Shown here: one piece after another, positions 56,028 to 64,000 of the stretch
Numbering within the stretch: position 1 is the stretch's first letter
Layout: each line of letters opens with the position of its first letter
From: Lathyrus oleraceus
Taxonomy: Eukaryota; Streptophyta; Magnoliopsida; Fabales; Fabaceae
NCBI RefSeq assembly: GCF_024323335.1
Contig: NC_066585.1
Location: 181,740,294-181,804,293, forward strand
Length of the DNA: 64,000 nt
Direction: 5' to 3'
Program-made: the position numbers and the translations under genes
Notes under the pieces: model-generated
Database searches by the model: none
The model's input: the letters and a program-made list of their open reading frames with translations, nothing else
What the model was told of the DNA's origin: nothing

Positions 56028-58831
56028 AAACAGAATAGCTCGCTAAGTTGAAAACCCGAAAGGGCGACTTAGGCAAAAATGAGCGTCTCAGTGGATTGAA
56101 AACCCGAAAGGGCGATCCAGGCAAAAGTTAGAGACATAAAAAAATGAATATAGGTATCCCCCTAGATTGAGTACCTCATCCTGAGGCAATCTAGGCAAAA
56201 ATTAGGGATTTGGCAAGTAACTGCATCCTGACAAGACTTTGTTCTACAACTGTCATCCGTCGGGGATCTTGCTCATTCGTCATCAACTAAAGCTTCGAAT
56301 ACATCGAATTTAGAATTGGTGGAGAAATGGTCATTATGTTCAATGTAGCCTTTTTCTAATATATATCACCAATATCAAACTTGTAAAGATCTATGGAGTC
56401 TTGCCATTTGCAGACTACCATTCCATCAAGTAAATTTGAGCCTTTTATCCAATTATTTGCACTCTTACTTGTCATTTCAACAAACGTTTTGCATGCTTTT
56501 AATTGAGAAAATATCGTTGTTTTGAAAAAATGAATTTTTCATAACTTATTTTTTAAACAAGGTGAACATTCACAATGATGAAAAGGATACTTATGAGATC
56601 CTCAGTGCTCTCCCAAGGATGGTATGATCTCCAACAGGGTAAGACATTCGTTCATATTCCTGGTGTGACTGTATTTTTTTTCTCCAGAACCCTAAGTGGT
56701 ATGCTTGTTGAGATATTCACCATTCTTCCCTTCAGCGGGGTAGCAACCTTTTCTCCTCAGCAGACGTGATCCCCTTGGTGGGTACGGTAGTTGGTGGTTG
56801 ATCCCTAGAATCCCTTTATCCCTCGGATAGATTCCCCAGTAGAGTTTCTTATGTGGCAGATTCTACCTGTGCAATAAACTCTTTTCCCCAGCCGTGATTG
56901 ATGATTCATCCCCTGCGGAGGTCTTTGCTCCCTGGTATCTCTGATTCCCGGCAGATTGGATACTCTCTGGGAATTTGGTTTTCTCTCTCTTGAGATGTAG
57001 TACCGGATATTTGTATTCCTGTGAAGCCTGTTCGTGTTAGAAATGTCTGTTTGTCAGCATTCAGCATACATTAACCATCACACATGTGTGCATATAATTT
57101 TCGAACATTTGAATATTCATATTGCATTTTTTGCCATATATCTTTTGTTTGTTATCCTCTGCTAGTTGGTAATATATTTCCAAGCAGATGTCGGTGGCTG
57201 ATCCCTCAATATAGAGAGTCAGCCCATTAAGCAGAAAGTGTTTATCTTTCCTCCCGCATTCCCCACTGAGTTATATCCTCGTAGACGACGGTTGTTTTCG
57301 CTTCCTTCCAACACATATATTGGGATGGGCTTCCCTATTGAGTTATATCCTCACTAGGACGAGTCTTGATTCAGTTTGCCTCTTTGGTTTGGTCCTAAAT
57401 TGGCCTCTTGTGACTGTTTCCTGTGCTTCCCCGTGGTATAAATGAATAATTGCTCAGTAATCGGTAATCATTCATCTTATCCCTGGCGGAGTCTGTGGTT
57501 TACTACCCCTATACCGGTAGTTGTAAACCCTATTTTCTCTCCTTTGCAGAGTTAACCTTTTTGTTCATCCTAAGATGATGACGGTTACTTTTCCGTGGTT
57601 TTCTACCTGGTATCCGGTAGATGTAATCCCCTCCTTGATGGTTATCATTATCCAATATTCGGTATTGATATTCCCTCCTTCTTTTGGATAATTGCTCTGA
57701 TTAGACAATTTATCCCCAGCAAGTCATCTTTCATATCGGTCGCCGGTAATGTTTGTTGCTCCCCTTGATTGCTCATCATTATATACCTAGTGTTGGTATA
57801 CCGATGCTTTTCTCTTTGTCGATCGATTTATCCTTTATTAACCCAGTAACCGGTTGTGGATAATCTTCCGTGCGAGTATATTATCTACGTTCTGACGGTA
57901 ATAAATAATATATCTCATGCACTCTTTGGTCGAAGCTTTTGTTCTTCCCCAATTGAGTAAGATTCGTATCCCTGTTTTGGAATCGAATGTCCATCCCTTA
58001 ATCGAGTTTGCTTTTTGCCCTCTTTTTGGATGATGAGTGTTCTGGGAATATTCCCCAATTCACGCTTTGGTCGGTCACCTATTATATGCCCAGTAACCGA
58101 TATCCCTGGTATTCCTTCTTTCTGCTCCCTATTATGACTTTTTATCCCCTGTGGAGTCAGATTTTCCTGAGTCGAAATATACCTTTCTAGGTCTTCCTCA
58201 AATGATTTGGTTGATTGATATCTCTCACCATTATACCGGTCTTAGATATTCATTCTTCCCGAGCATGTTATTCTCTCACCCTTATACCGGTGTTCAGATC
58301 ACACGTCTCTTTGAGCTTATTACCCAGTAACCGATAATACCTCATCCCGTTGCTTCCCCAGGAGATTCCTTTTCGGATATCCCCAATGAGGTCCCTTAGT
58401 GGATTATCCTCACCTGAGTCCGGATTTTTATCCAAAGTATCCCTAGTGGATAATTTTTGCTGTATTGGCATATTCCCTAATACATGCATCTTCGAGTCAG
58501 CTCGGGTCTTCCCATTGATTTCTGCTCCCCAAGTTTCAAGTCGTGACCTGCTCACGCATTTTATTCCTTTTCTTATCCCCATTAGAGTCCCCAGAGTCCC
58601 TGTCCCATTTTATGAGCATATTACTCATATGGAATTTCAATTTCCTCCTGATCTTTACCTTTGTGGACAGATATCCCCACAGAGCGTTACCATTCTGCAT
58701 ACATTTGCATCATGAGGTCTCTTAGGGACCAAAATTCGTCTCTTTGTTATTATTGAAGCCCATTCTACCTCGTTGAAACGAAGATTTTAACCTTCACTTC
58801 TCCGGCTAGAATGACCTTAAATAGGGGCATC
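56028..58831 (+). other. 3' untranslated region of Ogre-D
   Basis: Non-coding 2.8 kb: three tandem hairpins (56043-56195), then from about 56740 to 58700 a long zone rich in TCCCC-type motifs (TATCCCCAGCAAGTC near 57711, TTTTCCCCAGCCG near 56882, TATCCC(C/T) repeated every 30-60 bases) and ACCGGTA / TAACCGATA words (for example 57514, 57612, 57737, 57850, 58094, 58330). It ends in the polypurine tract TAAATAGGGGCATC. No simple tandem array like those of A and B. Confidence 0.7.
56043..56195 (+). other. Tandem 3' UTR hairpins of Ogre-D
   Basis: (1) CTAAGTTG / CGACTTAG with inner CCC-GAAA-GGG (56043-56072). (2) TGGATTG / CGATCCA with inner CCC-GAAA-GGG (56092-56119). (3) CCTAGATTG / CAATCTAGG, nine perfect pairs, with inner CCTCA-TCC-TGAGG (56161-56195). 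Each is followed by GGCAAAA. Between 1 and 2 the small GAGCGTCTC replaces the GGGxxTCCC of A and B. Confidence 0.8.
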
Positions 58832-61719
58832 TGTAAGACCCCAATTTTGTCCCTAAGATCCCTCATGGCATCATAACATTTCATTTGCATAGCCTCGAGG
58901 ATCATTAGCATCTTGGTTCCCTTTGCCTTTGGGTGGGACCTTCTGTGAGTTAGTTTGAGATCACCCATCATGCTTTGAATTGTATATCATTTCTTTTCTC
59001 ATTTTTTTTACTAACCAAAAGCACAAAAATATGTCACTAACATTTTTGTTTGTAGCTTGAGCAATCACAAGGTCCAAAGCTTCTAAGAGATCATTGGTAC
59101 AAAAACATGGTCAAGAGGAGATGATAGCAAGCATGGCAATGGTTCCCAAAGCTCTCATCCATCAAATATTCCTCCCTAGTACCTCAATGCATCATTTTGA
59201 TCAAAGCAAGTCAAAGGGTTTAAGGTCTTGTTCTTCAGAGAAACCCTAATTCATCTGTGCATCATAATGCCTTGCTCATGAAGCAACCTTAGCCCATGGT
59301 AAAATACAATCAAGGGAAGTTCTTTAATTTATCATTTCATGCATATTTGAACTTTTTTGAGTGTCCTCAATCATCAATTCATCAAGATATGAGTTGTGGA
59401 CTTGAGAAGTTGATCAGTCAATTCATCTGACTATTTTGAAATGCACTAAGACCTAACTTTTTATGTGTTGGTCAAATGGAGATGGTTCTAAAATGAAAAA
59501 TGTTCTTAAGGACAATATTAACAACTTTCATGTTCAACAAAAATTTCTTTGAAGCTTGGAAGGCCATCTGCCATTCCAATACATTATAGGTCATTTTGAC
59601 TGAAACCCTAATTGTGGGTCAACTTCCCAAGGACATAACTCATTCATTTTTTATTATTTAGAGGTGGGATCAAATTCATTGTAAAGCCTAAGATGTCTAC
59701 TTCAAATGTTATGTTGAACAAAATTTCAAAATCTCAAAGGAGATACATGTGATAATGCAAGACATTATAGGTCCTTTTTGACCAAATGCATTAAAAGTAA
59801 AAAAAGCCCAACTTCAAGTGCCCATAACTCTTTCATCAAAAATCCAAATGATGCAAAATTTAAGTCCATTTGATTATCTTGAAAATATCTACAACTTTGA
59901 TGTTGGAGGTTTTCCCATTTTAGGCTTGCATCATCAAAACAGAGGGGCTTGAAAGTTGGCCAAATTTAGAAACCTTGCCTTGACATATCATGCACCTTGC
60001 ACTTTAAACTCAAATTTCATAAAATTCCACACTTCAAATGGATTTTTGCTCAACATAACAATTGTTCCTTACATCAAGGCCTTTCCAACCATTACTCACA
60101 TGATCATGTTTGGATTTTTTCATTGGGACTTTCGAAGAGATGAATGTTTAGGTACAAATGAGAAATTCACTTGAAATCTTGGTACACAAGCAATTGCCTT
60201 GCAAGTCACACGTCCAATTCCATTTGGTTGATGCTCAGAATTCATTTGGCATTGTTTTTGGGCCTTGTGCATGATCATGCAAGCCCATGCAATGAAGCTC
60301 CACATGCCATGCACACGGATGGATCACAAGCTTCTTGCCACTTCCTCTATAAATAGAGACCTCATTCCATTCATTTCACACGCCTAATTCAACCTGAAAT
60401 GCTGCAGAATTCTTTCCATAGCCATCACTAAAGAAGCAATTGCATTTCTCTCAAATTTTTCAGATCTATAATTCAACTTCATCTGGTTGAATTCTTAGAT
60501 CTAATGCTTCTAAACCTTCATCATTCATCTCATTGAACTTCTGTTTTAGCAAAGCAAGCAAGGCATCGTGCTCAAATTACCAGAACTCAAGCTTACACTC
60601 CAACTGGAGTTTCCATTTGAGCTTACTTGGAGGACCATTGCCATGATCATCCAAGTGGAAGATACCAGATACATTGAGGATCTCTTAAGAGACTTATTTA
60701 ATTGCTTATGCTTTGTGGTTGCTTATTCCAAAGGATGGGAGCTACTTGGATTATCAATATGATCTCAAGAGAGGGACTCCATTGTGGTTTTGATTCTTCA
60801 TCCCTCATCTTTTTGTTTTACTTAGGACTTAGCCCTTCTTCTTCATCTCTCCACTCTAACCCAAGCCAAAACTCTTTGTGCAAACATTTAACTTTTGTTT
60901 TCAACATTAGAAACCTAAGCCTTATGCTTTTGATTTTCAAACTTTCTTTTCATAACACTTATTTTGAATTGAACCTTTAAATCAACTTTCACTATTTTGT
61001 ACATACTTCTAATTGGTAAATATAACCCATTCAAATTTCTTTTGTGGTTCCAATGGCCACTTCTTAATCCAATTTTCCATAACCTTTAGCTATTAGGTTT
61101 GAGTTATCTTTGTGGTAGATGTAATACTCACCTATGTCCTTAGTGATGGACAATGAGTCTTCCATGCTTATTATAGGGTTAACCCCTCACTAGCATGTTG
61201 AAGTTATCCTCACATGGTGGATTTGTGGTTTGGTTGAGTTTTCTCCCTTTGATAACAAAAGACCTTAAGGCTTTTGGACCAATCAATTCACCAACTTGTT
61301 TTGATATTTTTATCCCGAACTACGAGGTTTTGATCCTAATCTTTTTTTTAAGATGGTACGTAGGCAATGGGTTTATCCATCCAAAGACAAAATGTAAATA
61401 ACTTGTATATTCTCTTCTCATCTCTTCAATCATGTTTGCACAAACAAATTTTCACAAAACAAACAACCTTTGCAACAAGTATGAAAAGGGCTCCCTAGGA
61501 GTACCTAGGATGTTTTGGGTGCCTAACACCTTCCCATTACATAACCAACCCCCTTACCCATATCTCTGTTTCTTTTACTAGTTTTTGTTAAAACTTTTAG
61601 GTTTTTGTTCGCTTTCTAACCATTTCTTTGGATAAATAGAAGTGCGGTGGCGACTCGACTTTGTATGATTTACCTTGGATTTAGTCAATATCTCTAATGG
61701 TAACGAATACCCCAATACA
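58832..61719 (+). repeat. 3' LTR of Ogre-D
   Basis: 2,888 bp, TGTAAGACCCC...CCCAATACA, followed by CAATG. TATA 60348-60355, module 61315-61384, AGTA hairpin 61494-61509. It retains the segment 59137-59300 lost from the 5' LTR. Confidence 0.95.
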
Positions 61720-61938
61720 CAATGGTAGCGAAAGAGGATTACTGAACTGCATATCAAGGGGACATTCTCTAGCACAATGAAATAATGTGAAGAAAGAAAA
61801 AGGGTTGGCCAAATTACACCCGTATTCAAACCGAAATGGATACGGCGAACAAAATGGTTAGATTATGTAGTTCATGTCGTCAGCTCGGTCATAATCGTAC
61901 TAACTATTATAGTGTTGGAACAAGCACAACAAGATAAT
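61720..61938 (+). pseudogene. MULE transposase, C-terminal piece
   Basis: After the second CAATG copy: GSERGLLNC..., then KEKGWPNYTRIQTEMDTANKMVRLCSSCRQLGHNRTNYYSVGTSTTR, stop. CSSCRQLGHNRTNY is the degenerate zinc knuckle (last Cys replaced by Tyr) that typically ends mudrA-type transposases. It continues 42709-43603 and shows that Ogre-D landed inside the transposase gene. Confidence 0.85.
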
Positions 61939-62150
61939 TTTAATTGTAACTCTTTTTCTTTATATTAAAAACAACATTCATTTCATATGATAACTTTGTG
62001 AGAAAATATCATCATAAACAAATACAACACATAAACAACAACACAAGAAACTACAACAAATAAAATTACATCGCTAACAAATACAACACATAAACAACAT
62101 AACTATGTGATTCCAATAACATAACTATGCGATTACAATCATCAAAACAA
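61939..62150. other. Non-coding MULE segment with CA-rich direct repeats
   Basis: AT-rich; AACAAATACAACACATAAACAAC occurs twice (near 62016 and 62076) with further CAACA(C/T)A words. Probably 3' flank of the transposase gene. Nothing else seen. Confidence 0.5.
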
Positions 62151-62436
62151 TTTTGTGAGGAGTATACATCATCTTGCGAACGTCTCTGTCAGTTTTAATA
62201 TCCATCCAGAAACGAACTTCTCCATTTTGGTTGAACGTCGTATCAAGCCATTAAGTTCTTCTGATCCTTTGACCATCTGCAATGTCTTTATCTAACCAAT
62301 AGTTCAAGGTCCTGTTAAGATGTTCAAATGTATCAACATTCCAAAGTCGGATCTTCATCGGAGGTTGCACTGCTAAAAAGATTAAATCGGCATTTCTCTT
62401 GTGAATATATGGATACAAGTATGAATATACATACAT
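62150..62436 (-). pseudogene. Small MULE-borne ORF of unknown function
   Basis: Leftward frame from the right TIR side: MYVYSYLYPYIHKRNADLIFLAVQPPMKIRLWNVDTFEHLNRTLNYWLDKDIADGQRIRRT, TAA, then in the same frame WLDTTFNQNGEVRFWMDIKTDRDVRKMMYTPHKIVLMIVI. The steady amino-acid use across the stop suggests a real small protein of roughly 95 residues that has lost one codon to a stop. I do not recognise the family. Position (between right TIR and transposase end, reading inward) makes it an accessory gene of this MULE type, or its captured fragment. Confidence 0.45.
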
Positions 62437-62524
62437 TTTAAAGAAAGTTGAAGGAGATTGAAGGAAAGTGGAAGGAGGGAAAGAAGTTTTGTGAAAAATT
62501 ATGGGAGAAATATTTTATTTATAG

Positions 62525-62720
62525 ATGAGTGTACATGCATGCGCCATTGCTTTGGGCACACACACACATGGCTACATGCATGCGTCAATGCTTTCGGCAT
62601 GCACACACACATGGATACATGCATATGCCACTGCATGTGGCACATTCACATGCATGTGCCACTGCATGTTGCACCTTCATATGCATGGCCCAATGCATAC
62701 GCCCAAGCCATTGGCGCCTC
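62525..62720. repeat. MULE subterminal repeats
   Basis: Three to four units of about 50 bp with ATGCATGCG, CCA(T/C)TGC, ACACACACATGG. Frames open here on the plus strand (rich in His, Met, Thr) are products of the repeat, not genes. Subterminal repeats of this kind often bind transposase; the left end has GCATGCATTGCATGCG. Confidence 0.7.
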
Positions 62721-62723
62721 CTA

Positions 62724-62850
62724 TTCATTGGAAATTAGATGCGCCAGTTCAACTGGCGCATACGTCATGAAAGGTGGTTATTCCCGTAATTATTTTGAAA
62801 AATATGTTATTTTAGAATTTAAATTGAAAAATATGGTTATTTAAAAAATC
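62724..62850 (-). repeat. Right terminal inverted repeat of the MULE
   Basis: Inverted copy of 7233-7363. Contains the perfect palindrome with arms TGCGCCAGTT / AACTGGCGCA (62740-62760). Followed by the direct repeat TTAAAAATTATA. Confidence 0.75.
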
Positions 62851-62904
62851 TTAAAAATTATATAAATAAAAAATAAATCTAATTATGTTATTTAAAAAAA
62901 AGTC

Positions 62905-64000
62905 AAAATGATAATCTAATGATATATGTTTCATTCTTGAATGAAGTACAAGATTGGAACAAAGGTATGTGGCACCCACATTGTCACACAGTAGTCGTGG
63001 AGGTTCATGTATTGGTATTATTAGCTCATGAAGTAAGTTTTGAAGCTACATGAGCTTAGTGGTAGCGGTAGCAACTGCACAATATTCAACCTCAGTAGAT
63101 GGCCGTGCAACAATTCTTTGCTTTCTTGAGAGCCACAAAATTGGATTGCCTCCAAAGAGAATGGTGTAAGCTAAGGTAGATGTGCGATCACCATTGTTCC
63201 CATCCCAATTTGCATCAGAGTATGCTAACAAGTTGTTTGCGGCAGTTTTTTGTAGCATGATACCATGATTAATGGTTTGTTTGATATACCGAAGGATGCG
63301 TTTCAAGTGCTGCAAGTGAAGGGAGGTTGGTTTATGCCTAAATTGGGACAGTTTATTGATGCAGTATGACAAGTCTAGACAAGTAAGATTAAGATACTAA
63401 AGTCCATCAGTAATTCTACGAAACTTCGTGGCATCGATGAATGATGTACCATCGTGAAGTTGTAGCACGACTTTGGAAGAAAGTGGTGGTGGGAGATAGT
63501 TTCACCCCCTCCATGTCAAACTTTTGTAAGAGGTCACGAATGTACCGGTGTTGAGAAAGAAAAATTCCAGAGCTTGTTGGTATTATTTTAATACCCAAAA
63601 AGTAGTGAGGTTGTCCCATATTTTTCAACGAAAATCTTTGAGATAGTGCCTTGATGAAGCTTTGAAGGAATGTAGAGTTGTTATCGGTGAGTAACAGGTA
63701 ATCTACATAGACTAGAAAATAAGCCTTAGTGTCACCCGAGTGATAAATGAACAAGAAAGGATCAATTTTGCTTTATTGGAATCCATACGCGATAATAAAA
63801 CCCTTCAGAGAGTCATGCCATGCTCTTGGTGCTTGACGTAGGCCATAGATGGCCTTGTGAAGTTTACATACATAGTTAGGGTGTGTTGCATCTTTCATAC
63901 TCGGCGGTTGGTCCATGAAGACTTCTTCAGTAAGAGCTCCTTGTAAGAATGCATTGTTCATATCAAGTTGGTGCATTGACCACTAATGAGAGATTGCAAG
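62905..64000 (-). pseudogene. Third copia remnant: RT and RNase H, open at window edge
   Basis: Reading leftwards from the edge: RT VHQLDMNNAFLQGALTEEVFMDQPPSM...YVCKLHKAIYGLRQAPRAWHDSL (63980-63790), FIYHSGDTKAYFLVYVDYLLLTDNN (63755-63690), LSQRFSLKNMGQPHYFLGIKI...GIFLSQHRYIRDLLQKFDM (63650-63510), a broken stretch, then RNase H LNQFRHKPTSLHLQHLKRILRYIKQT...LLAYSDANWDGNNGDRTSTLAYTILFGGNPILWLSRKQRIVARPSTEVEYCAVA and [36 protein letters not shown] is YVDY, so the RT active site is lost, and there are several frame breaks. A different copia lineage from both left-hand elements. It stops about 40 bp from the MULE target repeat. Confidence 0.85.

Larger units (their letters stand above)
43604..61719 (+). 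mobile_element. Ogre-D: ORF1-bearing Ogre inserted in the MULE transposase
   Basis: 18.1 kb, LTRs 43604-46335 and 58832-61719, target duplication CAATG (43599-43603 and 61720-61724), PBS 46342-46359, polypurine tract 58820-58831. Contents: leader, ORF1 (47255-48706), gag-pro (48948-52302), intron (52303-52569), pol (52570-56027), 3' UTR (56028-58831). All domains of an autonomous Ogre are present, but with about six stops and two frameshifts. LTRs are near-identical apart from a 160 bp deletion in the 5' copy, so the insertion is fairly recent. Confidence 0.95.
7233..62850 (+). mobile_element. Mutator-like DNA transposon (MULE), interrupted by two Ogre retrotransposons
   Basis: The ends 7233-7363 and 62724-62850 are inverted copies (about 80 percent by eye), sharing AAATAACCA, TTTTTCAATTTAAATTCTAAA, ATAACCACCTTT and GCATCTAATTTCCAATGAA. 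They are flanked by a direct repeat TTAAAAATTATA at 7221-7232 and 62851-62862, close to the 9-11 bp target duplications of MULEs, though the site is AT-rich. The transposase reads rightwards from 42709 and resumes after Ogre-D at 61720. A plant-mobile-domain gene reads leftwards from 42706 and resumes left of Ogre-A at 8028. Subtracting Ogre-A (8029-42180) and Ogre-D (43604-61719 plus one TSD), the MULE itself is about 3.35 kb. It is dead: both genes lack their N-termini. Confidence 0.75.

Noticed and set aside
58350..58725. Plus-strand frames in the Ogre-D 3' UTR
   Set aside because: No domain, low complexity (Pro/Ser/Phe), located in the motif-rich 3' UTR after pol.
62458..62844. Plus-strand frames rich in His, Met, Thr
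   Set aside because: Three overlapping frames over the CATGCATG/ACACACATGG subterminal repeats of the MULE; composition is a repeat artefact.

Overview
The window is plant nuclear DNA made almost entirely of nested transposable elements. I find no ordinary host gene, rRNA, complete tRNA or CRISPR array. Ogre (Ty3/gypsy, Tat lineage) elements dominate. They show a tRNA-Arg-type primer site (TGGCGACTCTGCTGGGGA), very long LTRs, a second RNase H, an intron before pol and, in one copy, an ORF1. With Maximus/SIRE-type copia alongside, this points to a legume, most likely tribe Fabeae (pea, vetch, Lathyrus, lentil). That is inference from element content.

Layout. 1-3460: 5' part of a Maximus/SIRE-like copia element on the minus strand, with an apparently open gag-pol frame running off the left edge and a 1.2 kb LTR. 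3624-5740: decayed second copia (minus). 5741-7232: AT-rich DNA with diverged internal duplications. 7233-62850: one Mutator-like element (MULE) with about 130 bp terminal inverted repeats and a 12 bp flanking direct repeat. Only about 3.35 kb of it is its own sequence (7233-8028, 42181-43603, 61720-62850). 62905-64000: a third copia remnant (minus).

Two Ogre elements interrupt the MULE. Ogre-A (8029-42180, minus) has 1.0-1.6 kb LTRs. It is itself interrupted by a solo Ogre LTR (9754-14510, TSD AAGTG) and by Ogre-B (17108-34878, plus, TSD GACGT), which splits its integrase. Ogre-D (43604-61719, plus, TSD CAATG) splits the MULE transposase. D is the most complete: ORF1, gag-pro, intron, RT, RNase H, aRNH and integrase, broken by a few stops and frameshifts. 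A lacks ORF1 and protease. B has lost most of gag, protease, RT and integrase.

The most interesting signals are RNA-level. (1) The transcribed parts of all the Ogre LTR types carry one to three copies of a roughly 70 nt module of two hairpins joined by a fixed linker; the stems change with compensation while loops and linker stay fixed. (2) A hairpin with an AGTA loop near the LTR 3' end has different but still fully paired stems in the two LTRs of Ogre-B. (3) Right after the integrase stop, all three Ogres carry three to four tandem hairpins, several capped CCC-GAAA-GGG, with compensatory changes. (4) Their 3' UTRs contain many degenerate copies of the 3' end of the primer tRNA, that is, the complement of the element's own primer site. 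Together these suggest a conserved structured-RNA system in Ogre genomic RNA that I do not know to be described. Ogre-B's two LTRs are also mosaic: near-identical at one end, strongly diverged in the middle, although B must be younger than A, whose LTRs are nearly identical.
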